A DNA stretch of 64,000 nucleotides from Paenibacillus sp. BIHB 4019. Lineage in GTDB: Bacteria > Bacillota > Bacilli > Paenibacillales > Paenibacillaceae. The position numbers and the translations under genes are program-made. The notes beneath the pieces were generated by a model, which worked only from the letters and a program-made list of their open reading frames with translations, ran no database searches and was not told the DNA's origin. The stretch is taken from positions 2,244,001 to 2,308,000 of the forward strand of contig NZ_CP016808.1 in assembly GCF_002741035.1 (NCBI RefSeq), in the 5' to 3' direction. Below are positions 25,321 through 34,308 of this stretch, piece by piece. Every line of letters starts with the position of its first letter. Position 1 is the first letter of the stretch.

Positions 25321-26115
25321 ATGACATTGCAGTTGTTTGGCAAGCTAGTTCGTTTATTATTAAAGGAAAAAATGGAGTATCGGGCTGATTTCATCCTTTC
25401 CGCTTTTGCTCAAATCATCGCTTATGCCGGGGACTATATTATAATCTGGTTGTTTATCCAAAGGTTTAACACGATAGCTGGCTGGACCTGGCCGGAAATA
25501 GCCCTTTTGTATAGCATCGGCCTCTTCACGTATGCACTAGGGGCATCATTTTCTTTTGTGCAGATGCGTGAATTGGAGAGCCAGGTTAAACAGGGCACGT
25601 TTGATATTTTGCTTATCAAGCCTGTAAATCCCTATTTATACTTAGTAAGCAGGGGCTTTAACTTAGGGTACATCGCCCATATTTTAATTTCTGGTTCTGT
25701 TTTAATATGGGCCATCTCAAAGCTGAATATGCAATGGACGTTGAGCGAGTACATCTACTTAATACTAGTCGTTGTCAGCGGTGCTATGATTTATGCCGGA
25801 ATCCTCACTATCATCGGGGCTGTTTCTTTTATATGGATTAGAACTAATTTTATGTTTACCCTATTTTTTAGATTAAAAGATTTCATTTCGTACCCTTTGC
25901 CGATATTCGGAACGTTTATTCAGCTATTGCTTACCGTAGCTGTACCGCTCGCCTTTGTTAGTTTTTATCCAGCGGCATTTCTTTTATCTAATGATGCTAC
26001 CCTTTTGCCTCAGTGGGCAATGTGGATGGTGCCACTTGTCGGCCCTTTTTGTTATTGGGCAGGCTATAGGTTCTGGATGTATGGAGCGAACAAGTATCAA
26101 GGTGCCGGCGGCTGA
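25321..26115 (+). CDS. ABC-2 family transporter permease (PF06182-like), second
   Basis: A 264-residue protein with six predicted membrane helices and the same family pattern as its neighbour (REKQ-like region LESQVKQGTFDILLIKPVNPYLYLVSRG, PLPIFGTFIQLLLTVAVPLAFVSFYPAAFLL). ATG 25321 follows GAGGAAGG. It is the last gene of the eight-gene operon, which ends 25 bp later at a strong terminator. Confidence 0.88.
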   Translation: MTLQLFGKLVRLLLKEKMEYRADFILSAFAQIIAYAGDYIIIWLFIQRFNTIAGWTWPEIALLYSIGLFTYALGASFSFVQMRELESQVKQGTFDILLIKPVNPYLYLVSRGFNLGYIAHILISGSVLIWAISKLNMQWTLSEYIYLILVVVSGAMIYAGILTIIGAVSFIWIRTNFMFTLFFRLKDFISYPLPIFGTFIQLLLTVAVPLAFVSFYPAAFLLSNDATLLPQWAMWMVPLVGPFCYWAGYRFWMYGANKYQGAGG

Positions 26116-26140
26116 GTTATTGTTTATGATGAAATATAAG

Positions 26141-26174
26141 AGCAGCTTTCCTCAATCGAGGAGGCTGCTTTTTC
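26141..26174 (+). terminator. Rho-independent terminator of the eight-gene operon
   Basis: AGCAGCTTTCCTC (26141-26153) pairs with GAGGAGGCTGCT (26158-26169) and is followed by a T-run. Confidence 0.88.
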
Positions 26175-26221
26175 TCTTGCCACAAAAACAGTCCGCATTT
26201 CTGCCAGAGTTTCATGCTTCT

Positions 26222-26264
26222 TGTCGGAGTTTGTCATTTTGCTGTCATTGAGTAGGGCTATACT
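26222..26264 (+). promoter_or_regulatory. PHO-box-like promoter, site B
   Basis: TGTCGGA at 26222, TGTCATT at 26232-26238 and 26243-26249, then 9 bp, then TATACT at 26259-26264. Spacing of all four elements is identical to site A, and the sequence between 26221 and 26250 is nearly the same as 10402-10431. Confidence 0.68.
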
Positions 26265-26325
26265 TATTTAATTAGTAGGGATAAAGAACCAACTATAGAA
26301 AGCAATAAATATTAGGAGGACTATC

Positions 26326-29300
26326 GTGAAGAACAAACTAGTCAAAAAGCTTGTATCATCAGCCGTTGCAGCATGTCTATTGTTGTCGTCGTTTGGCATG
26401 GCATTTGGTGCCACTACAGCAACAGCTGCACCAGCTGATATTGAAGGGCATTGGGCACAAAGCCAGGTTTCAGAGTGGATCAGCAAGGGGCTGATCACGG
26501 GCTATGAGGACGGCAGCTTTAAGCCGGAAAATCAAATTACAAGAGCTGAATTTATAACGCTGGTCAATCGTGCATTCGGTTTTACCGAGCAAACGAAAAT
26601 TTCGTTTAGTGATGTACCATCTACAAACTGGGCTTATGCAGATATTGCGAAAGCGGTAAAAGCAGGCTACATTTCCGGCTATGCGGATGGAACAATCGGA
26701 GCCTTTAAGCCGATTAGTCGTCAAGAGGCTGCGGTCATTGTCATCCGTCTGTTGAAAATCAATCCGGCAGCCAGCACTGCGGCAGCAGCCTTCGCAGATG
26801 CGAATCAGTTTGCCAGCTGGAGCAAGGATGCGATTGGCGCGGTTGTAGCTGAGGAAATTATGAAGGGCTACAGCGCAGACAATACGTTTAAACCGGCAGC
26901 CTTTATTACTCGCGCAGAAGCGGTAGTAACGCTGAACCGCGCAATGGAGTCGCAAGCGATCGTTTATGATGCGGCGGGAACGTATGGTCCAGCTGCTGGA
27001 GTTGAAACGGTTAATAAGGACGTCGTTGTTAGTGCAGCTGGCGTAACGCTGAAAAACATGGTCATTAATGGCGATCTGTTATTGGGCGAAGGCATCGGCA
27101 ATGGCGATGCCTTCTTGAACAACGTCAAAGTAACGGGAACGGTAACCGTTCAAGGCGGCGGCGAAAACAGTATCCATTTTAACGACTCGGTGCTTATCGA
27201 TATTGTGATCGACAAAAAATCAGGTACAGGAACTGTACGTATCGTATCGGAAGGCTCAACAACCGTTGCGCTAGTTATGATTAATTCCTCTGCCATTATT
27301 CAGGAAGCTGGCTCAGCAACGGGCTTTAGCAATATAAACGTAAATGCAGCACTGCCAGCAGGCTCGAAAGTAACCCTGCAAGGCTCGTTCAACACGGTCA
27401 ATGTCAGCGCGCAGCAAATTCAAGTTGACCTGCCGACAGGCACGGTTCAGCAACTGAATGTCAACTCGGGCGCAACTGGCTCGACGGTTAATCTTGGCCA
27501 AGGCAGCAGGGTCAACATGCTTGTTTTGGATACGGTTGTGAAAATGTTAGGCCAAGGTACAATTGTACTGGCTACCATCAATACTGGAGGAGTGGGAACG
27601 AGTTTTGAAAATCCGCCAGCTACTCCAGCTCCAACAGCAACTGTAACAACGGGATCATCAACAACTGCGCCGTCGACAGCAACGCCGACGCCAAGCGCAA
27701 CACCAACAGCAACACCAGAACCAACAGCGACGCCGGAGCCAAGCGCGACGGCAACACCAGTACCAACACCAACACCAGCACCGGAGGCTCCAACGGCATC
27801 CAATGTTTTTATTAGCGGGACAGCGACTGTTGGGGAAACGCTAACGGGCAACTACACGTACCAAGATGCAAATGGCGACTTGGAAGATGGAACAACTTAC
27901 GAATGGTATCGTGCGGATGATGAGAATGGATCGAACTATACGCAAATTGACGGAGCAAATGACTCAACCTATGTGCTCAGCGAGGAAGATGCGGGGTATT
28001 ACATCACCTTCGAGGTTACGCCTGTGAATGCAGCAGAGCCAACAATTGGAGATACCGTTAAAAGTGCAATTACGGGCGCAGTGAAAAACGCTCCCGTTGC
28101 TCCATATGTAGAAGGAGTCCAAGTGACAGGTGTACTTGCAGTAGGCCAAACGTTGACAGGGGATTATTACTATTGGGATGGCAATGGGGATGAAGAAGAG
28201 GGAACAACCTATCAGTGGTATCGCTCGGATGACTACGAACAGACCATTAATTATACGGCAATTGATGGAGCGACAAGCTTAACGTATGTGCTTGGCAGCG
28301 AGGATGCTGGCAAATATATGACTTTTGAAGTAACACCGAAAAATACAGCGGCTCCTACAACAGGGCAGTCAGCGAAAGCCGTAAGTCAAGCAAGCATTAT
28401 GGGGCAGCCTGTCATTTCAGTAGACGGTTTGTATTCGAACCACTTGCCAATGATTACGATTGGCGAACTGACTGCTGGCAGCGCAGTGACGGTTTACGAC
28501 ACAGATGGAACAACAATTCTAGCCTCTGGTACGGCAACAACGAATACTCTGACGCTGGCACTGAATGCTTTAGCGCCGGGAACACATACGATAACCGCAC
28601 ATGCAGCAAATTTTTTGCGGGGAGCAAGTCTGTACTCTGAGGAACTGGAGTATGAAGTGAATGAAATTGCTATTTTGCCACAAAATCATTTCTCATTAGG
28701 GTCGAACCATGCTATCGTGCTGGACGGGATAGGCCAAGTGCTCACATGGGGCGCTAACTGGAATTCGCAAATTGGTGATGGAACGACAACAGCTTCTCCT
28801 AACCGATATACAGTGCCTGACTTGCCAAGCGATATCATTGCGGTACAGGCTGGATTTGGACATTCCCTCATTCTGACTGCGCAAGGCGACGTATGGCAAT
28901 GGGGCAGGGGTTCAAGCAATACGCCAGTAAAAGTGAACGGGATTGATCATGCGATTGCTATTTCAGCAGAAGGCGGCACTAACTCACTTGTGTTGAAAAG
29001 TGATGGGACGGTATGGACATGGGGAGATTATTCACCGCTTGTTCAAGTGCCGGGCCTAGATCATGTGCTCGAAATCCAAGCGAGATACGCGTCCTCCTAC
29101 GTTTTAAAAGCTGACGGAACCGTATGGGCTTGGGGCGACAATACCAATGGCCAGCTTGGCAACGGCACGACAACAAGCAGCAGCGTTCCGGTTCAGGTAT
29201 CTGGACTGACGAATATCGTTTCCATGAAAATGGGCAATCAGCATGGTCTTGCTTTAAGCGTGACAGGAAGCGTATATGCTTGGGGCTTTAATCAAATGGG

Positions 29301-29682
29301 CCAAGTGGGCAACGGAACGAATGAAAATCAGTTGGTTCCAGTTGAACTCGAAAATCTGCCAAAAATCACTATGCTTGGTGCAGGGAATTATCAATCTTTT
29401 GCACAAGATGAAGCTGGTCATGTATATGCATGGGGCAGCAACCAAAGCGGCAAATTAGGCTTTGGCCATACCAATAATACAAACACTCCTGGCATTGTTG
29501 GTGGCATCTCAAATGTCATCGCGATCAACGGAGGGGGCAGCAATACAACCTATGCTCTAAAAGCTGATGGAAGCTTATGGGCTTGGGGCGACGGTAACGA
29601 TGGCATGCTGGGTGAAGGCGGCAGTGGTGAGCGCTATACACCTGGAATCGTTAATAATTTGAATTTGCTGTTCACGCCATAA
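26326..29682 (+). CDS. SLH-anchored surface protein with C-terminal RCC1-type beta-propeller
   Basis: An 1118-residue protein starting at GTG 26326, with AGGAGGA at 26314-26320. A signal peptide (VAACLLLSSFGMAFGATTATAA) leads into three SLH motifs (about 35-210; IEGHWAQSQVSEWISKG and others). Next come a beta-solenoid-like region (about 225-430), a Thr/Pro-rich linker (TPTPSATPTATPEP), two Ig-like repeats of about 95 residues (GETLTGNYTYQDANGDLEDG / GQTLTGDYYYWDGNGDEEEG), a third beta domain, and from about residue 787 seven RCC1-type repeats, each with (V/L)(W/Y)xWG. Seven units would close a seven-bladed propeller, which probably binds an extracellular ligand. It is under promoter B. Confidence 0.9.
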   Translation: MKNKLVKKLVSSAVAACLLLSSFGMAFGATTATAAPADIEGHWAQSQVSEWISKGLITGYEDGSFKPENQITRAEFITLVNRAFGFTEQTKISFSDVPSTNWAYADIAKAVKAGYISGYADGTIGAFKPISRQEAAVIVIRLLKINPAASTAAAAFADANQFASWSKDAIGAVVAEEIMKGYSADNTFKPAAFITRAEAVVTLNRAMESQAIVYDAAGTYGPAAGVETVNKDVVVSAAGVTLKNMVINGDLLLGEGIGNGDAFLNNVKVTGTVTVQGGGENSIHFNDSVLIDIVIDKKSGTGTVRIVSEGSTTVALVMINSSAIIQEAGSATGFSNINVNAALPAGSKVTLQGSFNTVNVSAQQIQVDLPTGTVQQLNVNSGATGSTVNLGQGSRVNMLVLDTVVKMLGQGTIVLATINTGGVGTSFENPPATPAPTATVTTGSSTTAPSTATPTPSATPTATPEPTATPEPSATATPVPTPTPAPEAPTASNVFISGTATVGETLTGNYTYQDANGDLEDGTTYEWYRADDENGSNYTQIDGANDSTYVLSEEDAGYYITFEVTPVNAAEPTIGDTVKSAITGAVKNAPVAPYVEGVQVTGVLAVGQTLTGDYYYWDGNGDEEEGTTYQWYRSDDYEQTINYTAIDGATSLTYVLGSEDAGKYMTFEVTPKNTAAPTTGQSAKAVSQASIMGQPVISVDGLYSNHLPMITIGELTAGSAVTVYDTDGTTILASGTATTNTLTLALNALAPGTHTITAHAANFLRGASLYSEELEYEVNEIAILPQNHFSLGSNHAIVLDGIGQVLTWGANWNSQIGDGTTTASPNRYTVPDLPSDIIAVQAGFGHSLILTAQGDVWQWGRGSSNTPVKVNGIDHAIAISAEGGTNSLVLKSDGTVWTWGDYSPLVQVPGLDHVLEIQARYASSYVLKADGTVWAWGDNTNGQLGNGTTTSSSVPVQVSGLTNIVSMKMGNQHGLALSVTGSVYAWGFNQMGQVGNGTNENQLVPVELENLPKITMLGAGNYQSFAQDEAGHVYAWGSNQSGKLGFGHTNNTNTPGIVGGISNVIAINGGGSNTTYALKADGSLWAWGDGNDGMLGEGGSGERYTPGIVNNLNLLFTP

Positions 29683-29704
29683 AAAGTAAATAGAAGATAA
29701 ACAT

Positions 29705-29733
29705 CAGGCTGCCCCGTGGCAGCCTGTTTTTTT
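29705..29733 (+). terminator. Rho-independent terminator after SLH-RCC1 gene
   Basis: CAGGCTGCC (29705-29713), loop CCGT, GGCAGCCTG (29718-29726), then seven T's. Confidence 0.93.
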
Positions 29734-29940
29734 ATATCCTGTGCAGGGCTGCTCTTCTGCTTGATTTCATTTTCAGGAAACGGCTTACAGGGAGAATATG
29801 GTTCATAATCCGTTCAGAGCGATTTGGTATGATGAATTTAGTGAAAGCTTACAAGCTTTTACAAAAATAAAGTGGTTAGGAAAATGAAAGGATTCTGGTT
29901 TTTCGCTATTATATGAGGAAAATACAGGGAGGCGAAGGGA

Positions 29941-32900
29941 ATGCCAACGAAAGAAAATATGATTGGTGAGAATAGACCTGCGCAACAAAATATGGAGCAG
30001 GAGTGGCTGGCTAGTCAATTAAAGTATTCGAATGTTCAGCGCGGCAAGAGGGGGAATACCGTTTATTTGACGGCTGCTGATTTTACGTTAACCTCCGAAT
30101 ATTTAAATGATACTACAAGCAATTATGTCATTCATGCGGATACCGTTTGCCTATCGGGCGAGCTTATAACTAAAGGAAAAGATATTACTATTAATGCCCG
30201 TATCATCTCCTCCGAGGGGAAGGCTGTAATCGACGCATCGGGCGAAAATCCCGCAATCAGCTTTACTGAGAAGGACCATGCTGAAGAGGGTACAGGAGCA
30301 ACCAATCCGGGCCAGTCGGGAACGAATGGTTCAGATGGCAAAAATGGTTCAGATGGTTATAATGGCGGCGCTATTACTTTGGCGGCAGAACGTTTTGAGC
30401 TGAAGGGCGAATTGAAGCTGATCGCTAACGGGGGACAAGGCGGGCGCGGGGAGAATGGCGGAAAAGGAGGCACAGGTAAAGAAGGGATTAAAGGAATAGA
30501 CTACAAGATTAATCTTTTCTTTGACGACGATCCAACGGATGGTACTGACGGCGGCAACGGAGGCAACGGCGGGAATGCTGGAGCATCTGGAGATGGCGGC
30601 ATCGGAGGGGATATTGTGGTCGGCTACGTCATTCCCGCCAATGAGCACTACATTACGATGGAGAGCGAGGCGGGCAAGGCTGGTGAGCAGGCAGCCCCGG
30701 GCAAGGGGGAAAGTGCCGGAAAGGGCGGCCAAGGTGGCTGGTTTTATTACAAGAAGTTTGTGGCAGGAACTAGTAGAGGTCCCAGCTATTATTATGCCCG
30801 CAGTGAGCGGAGGGCAAAGGACGGGAAAGACGGAACAAACGGCAAAGATGGCGAGTACAAGGAAGCTGCAACAGACGGCAAGCCGGGACGCTGCGGAATG
30901 AATAATGATGGTAAACCTGCGTCTATTGATTATACCGATTTCTTCGGCAGCTTTGAGGTGGTTCATCGGTCAGATGCTTCCAAATTGCTCGTTTTCGATC
31001 AGCGGCTAATGGGATCTCTAGAGCAGAAAAGCCTTACGCTGCACAAAGCCAGCATTGCTTATCTGGCTTCGAGCGAGGAGCGATTAGAAGAAGCGGCAGT
31101 TCTTCTGAGTTGGCTGCTTAAAACGATGCCGAATGCAGATTGGTTTGAAGAGCTTCGCTACGCGGCGCTGCATGAGGTGCATGATGATGAGGAGCACCGA
31201 TTTGAAGATTTCAAAATCCACATGCTGGAGGTTTCGCTTCAGTGGCTGGCCCTGCGCAACAAAGCTGCTATTCTAATCGCACAGCTCAGCCAAGGGCTTG
31301 ATTATTTCGGACATCCTTGGAATTGGGTTCCGCTCATGCCGTTCGACCGCTATTTGGAGCTTGGCGGCAACTTAATAACAGCTGCCCAGCAAGCGGAGGA
31401 TTTATATAAGGATTATTTAAACGTGCAGGGCAATCAAGACCGTCAGGTAGGGGTCATCAAGGATGCCCTAGCTCAATCCTCGGATAAAGCAGTAGATATT
31501 AAAAAACGCAGAGAAGTGCTTGTTAAAGAAAGAGACGAGCTTAAGCATAATATCGACGCGATGCTGAAGGATGTGCATAGCAAAGGTGATGAGCTGCAAA
31601 AGAAAGCGACTGATTTTGTCGAGGCACTGAAAAACGAGCTGCGTGTGGAGTCGCTGAAGATAACAGTAGATATCGTGGTTACATGCGTTTCATTGGCTAC
31701 GGGTGTGGCTCCTGTAGTCGGAGCACTCAAAGTAGGCGGCGCTTTGCGATCAGCGATTAGCAACCTAGCGACTGAGGGTAAGACGATTGTCATAGACGAA
31801 GCCTTTAAAAGCGATAAGACCATTAAGAAGGAAAAGAAAGAGAAGGAGAAGGAGCTGTCCAAATCACTGGACTCGGTTAAGAAGACTGCGGCAGCCGGTC
31901 GTGCGCTGTGGGAGAACGGCGGCGGCTTGATCGACCTGACGAAGCAGATGAATAACGCACAAAAGGAATTCGGATATAATACGACCCTGATGACAATGTC
32001 ACGGGAGGAATTTGAGGAAATGCTGAAGCCGGTTTACAGCAAGGTTCCCGAGAAAGCGGGAGAATACCGGAAAGTATTTTATGAATTCCTCAATGTGGTC
32101 GAGGATTATCAGAATAAAACGTCAGCCTACAGTGCGTATTTCCTGGAGGAGGAGAAGCTGTCGGCCGAACTAATTGAGCTTCATGCTAATGAGGACCGTT
32201 TGCGTCAAAATCTAGGAGACGGAATGGATGCAAGCCTGCCGCTGTTCCATAATTATATTTTCGAACGCTTCAGTCAGGCTAGACTTGCCCTGATCGACTT
32301 CCTCTATCAGGAATATCAGGCCTACCGCTATATGACTTTAGGAGATGATCGTTTCCCGAAAATCAAAGACAGCCATGTCGCAGAGCTGAGCGGAATCCAT
32401 GCCGATGTGGTCGTCAAGCTGAAAAATATGCTGAATGCTGCGGATAGCGCCATTCAGCCGTTTGAAAATATTAAGTTTATTTTTAAAGAGGAAACGTTCC
32501 CAGAGCAGTTTGCAGCGCTGCGCACAGGCGACGCGGCTGTATTCTCTCTATCCCTTGACAACCCTCTCATCCGGAGCAAAATCGCTGGAAAAGCGCATAT
32601 GATGGTGAGCGGCTGCCGGGTTGTATTGCCTGGAGCACGCGAGACGGATGGAGAAGTATATGTTGATTTTATGCATTCCGGTTCTTCCACCTTCCTTGAC
32701 CGGGAAGCGAGGCGTCATGATTTTATTCATAAAAGCAGCCTAGGCTTGTATCAATATGAAGTGAACCTTCAGCCTCATGGAGAGAAGCTCAGCTTTATGG
32801 CAGGCGGCGTCGTAGGCGACGGCCGTACCCGAATTATGCCAGGGCTGTTATCCGTCTGGTCCATCAAGGTCCCTACTGTTGATTTGGCCGGCATGTCTAT

Positions 32901-33108
32901 TAACGAAGGTGTCGACCTGAACAATGTTAACAGAATAGAGATGATGGTTGAAGGCAAGGCAGAGGCTTACGCCTCGCAGCGGACAAATGACCGTTTGAAG
33001 GGATTTGTAGTATCCAAGCCAAATGTGGATAATGCGGGTGATTCCGAGCTGTTTGCAGCGGCTCCTATCGAGGAGCAAGAAATTCGCTATACGGTAATCG
33101 AGCTGTAA
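29941..33108 (+). CDS. Large glycine-rich / coiled-coil protein, possible alpha-helical pore-former
   Basis: A 1055-residue protein without a signal peptide. Residues 40-110 look like beta strands. Residues 115-323 are rich in Gly-Gly-Asn and Gly-x-x triplets (GGNGGNGGNAG, GKDGTNGKDG), resembling collagen-like or polyglycine-II domains. Residues 330-500 are helical. A long charged coiled coil (about 500-575) runs into a hydrophobic stretch (ITVDIVVTCVSLATGVAPVVGALKVGG, about 573-600) and a second, lysine-rich coil, the pattern of ClyA/Cry6/HBL-type alpha-helical pore-formers. The C-terminal 210 residues look like a beta-sandwich. ATG 29941 has GGGAGGCGAAGGGA upstream. I do not recognise the family; the toxin idea rests on architecture only. 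It is monocistronic, with terminators on both sides. Confidence 0.8.
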   Translation: MPTKENMIGENRPAQQNMEQEWLASQLKYSNVQRGKRGNTVYLTAADFTLTSEYLNDTTSNYVIHADTVCLSGELITKGKDITINARIISSEGKAVIDASGENPAISFTEKDHAEEGTGATNPGQSGTNGSDGKNGSDGYNGGAITLAAERFELKGELKLIANGGQGGRGENGGKGGTGKEGIKGIDYKINLFFDDDPTDGTDGGNGGNGGNAGASGDGGIGGDIVVGYVIPANEHYITMESEAGKAGEQAAPGKGESAGKGGQGGWFYYKKFVAGTSRGPSYYYARSERRAKDGKDGTNGKDGEYKEAATDGKPGRCGMNNDGKPASIDYTDFFGSFEVVHRSDASKLLVFDQRLMGSLEQKSLTLHKASIAYLASSEERLEEAAVLLSWLLKTMPNADWFEELRYAALHEVHDDEEHRFEDFKIHMLEVSLQWLALRNKAAILIAQLSQGLDYFGHPWNWVPLMPFDRYLELGGNLITAAQQAEDLYKDYLNVQGNQDRQVGVIKDALAQSSDKAVDIKKRREVLVKERDELKHNIDAMLKDVHSKGDELQKKATDFVEALKNELRVESLKITVDIVVTCVSLATGVAPVVGALKVGGALRSAISNLATEGKTIVIDEAFKSDKTIKKEKKEKEKELSKSLDSVKKTAAAGRALWENGGGLIDLTKQMNNAQKEFGYNTTLMTMSREEFEEMLKPVYSKVPEKAGEYRKVFYEFLNVVEDYQNKTSAYSAYFLEEEKLSAELIELHANEDRLRQNLGDGMDASLPLFHNYIFERFSQARLALIDFLYQEYQAYRYMTLGDDRFPKIKDSHVAELSGIHADVVVKLKNMLNAADSAIQPFENIKFIFKEETFPEQFAALRTGDAAVFSLSLDNPLIRSKIAGKAHMMVSGCRVVLPGARETDGEVYVDFMHSGSSTFLDREARRHDFIHKSSLGLYQYEVNLQPHGEKLSFMAGGVVGDGRTRIMPGLLSVWSIKVPTVDLAGMSINEGVDLNNVNRIEMMVEGKAEAYASQRTNDRLKGFVVSKPNVDNAGDSELFAAAPIEEQEIRYTVIEL

Positions 33109-33165
33109 GCGGCATTTAAAATGCTTGCATGAAATAGAAATTTATAGATTGTGAATGATTGTTGG

Positions 33166-33203
33166 GGCCAGCTCACGGATGAGCTGGCCTGTTTTATTTT
33201 TTT
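33166..33203 (+). terminator. Rho-independent terminator
   Basis: GGCCAGCTCA (33166-33175), loop CGGA, TGAGCTGGCC (33180-33189), then TGTTTTATTTTTTT. A perfect 10-bp stem. The rest of the gap to 33384 holds nothing I can name. Confidence 0.93.
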
Positions 33204-33383
33204 CGATGGGCATCATGATAAAGAGGGCCGCCAGTCATGCCTTCTTTACTTTGTTTGGGTTGGCCCGATTAAGGGGAATAATATTGCAGCAATGGCTCGC
33301 AGCCTGTGAGATTTACTTGCCTAGTGAAAAACCAATAGAGCTGCCTGCAAGGCTGTAACCCAAACTTGGAAGGGGTGCTTCAC

Positions 33384-34220
33384 ATGACAAAATTAACGGT
33401 TGGATCGGAAAATCATGCTCCTATTGAGCTTTTTTATGAGGATCGGGGTACAGGAAAGCCGGTGGTGCTCATTCACGGCTGGCCGCTGAGCGGCCGTTCG
33501 TGGGAGTATCAGGTGCCGGCGCTGATCGATGCTGGTTATCGTGTCATTACCTATGACCGCCGCGGATTTGGACAATCCTCTCAGCCTTGGGAAGGCTACG
33601 ATTATGATACCTTTGCTGCTGATTTGCATAAGCTGCTTGAACATCTTGACCTGAGGGAGGCTGCTCTCGTCGGGTTCTCAATGGGCGGGGGCGAGGTAGC
33701 CCGCTACATTGGCACTTACGGAACGGAGCGGGTTCAAAAAGCCGTCTTGGCGGCAGCTGTCCCGCCATATCTATATAAAACCGAGGGCAATCCTGATGGC
33801 GGCGTTGATGATGCCCTGATCAAGGAGTTCGAGGACGGGGTAAAGAAGGATCGCCTGGCCTTTCTTGATGGATTTACTAAAAACTTTTTCGCCGCTGGGG
33901 AAAAGTCGGATTTGGTAAGCGAGCCGGCTCGCTTGTACAACCGCGATATTGCCGCTTTCGCCTCGCCGAAGGGGACGCTGGATTGCATCAAGGCGTTTGG
34001 GCGCACCGATTTCCGCGATGATTTAACAAAAATAAATGTGCCGACGCTCATTATCCACGGCGATTCCGATGCGATTGTGCCATTCGAAGTAAGTGGAAAA
34101 CGTTCGCACAAAGCCATTGCAGGCAGCAGGCTTGCTTTAATTAAAGGCGGTCCGCATGGCGTTAATGCGACGCATCCCGAGGCATTCAATAAAGCCTTAA
34201 TTGCGTTTCTAAACGGGTAG
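33384..34220 (+). CDS. Alpha/beta hydrolase, chloroperoxidase/arylesterase-like
   Basis: A 278-residue alpha/beta hydrolase. The oxyanion region is LIHGWPLSGRSWEYQ, the nucleophile elbow is VGFSMGGGEVARY (Ser), and the acid and base are in HGDSDAIVPFE (Asp) and GGPHGVNATH (His). Length and motifs fit the cofactor-free haloperoxidase/arylesterase group, which hydrolyses esters and can perform perhydrolysis. ATG 33384 follows GGAAGGGG by eight bases; the frame continues upstream to a TTG that lacks this support. Cytoplasmic. It is a single gene ending at a long hairpin. Confidence 0.9.
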   Translation: MTKLTVGSENHAPIELFYEDRGTGKPVVLIHGWPLSGRSWEYQVPALIDAGYRVITYDRRGFGQSSQPWEGYDYDTFAADLHKLLEHLDLREAALVGFSMGGGEVARYIGTYGTERVQKAVLAAAVPPYLYKTEGNPDGGVDDALIKEFEDGVKKDRLAFLDGFTKNFFAAGEKSDLVSEPARLYNRDIAAFASPKGTLDCIKAFGRTDFRDDLTKINVPTLIIHGDSDAIVPFEVSGKRSHKAIAGSRLALIKGGPHGVNATHPEAFNKALIAFLNG

Positions 34221-34240
34221 AAAACGGTCTAACAAACAAG

Positions 34241-34301
34241 AACCGCTGAATGACCAGCCAGCATAAGAGCTTGCTCTTGGCGGGTCGCCAGCGGTTTTTT
34301 T
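34241..34301. terminator. Long hairpin terminator between convergent genes
   Basis: AACCGCTG (34241-34248) pairs with CAGCGGTT (34289-34296) and an inner helix forms around AAGAGCTTGCTCTT; a T-run follows. It lies between the hydrolase and the converging membrane-protein gene. Confidence 0.8.
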
Positions 34302-34308
34302 ATGCAGG

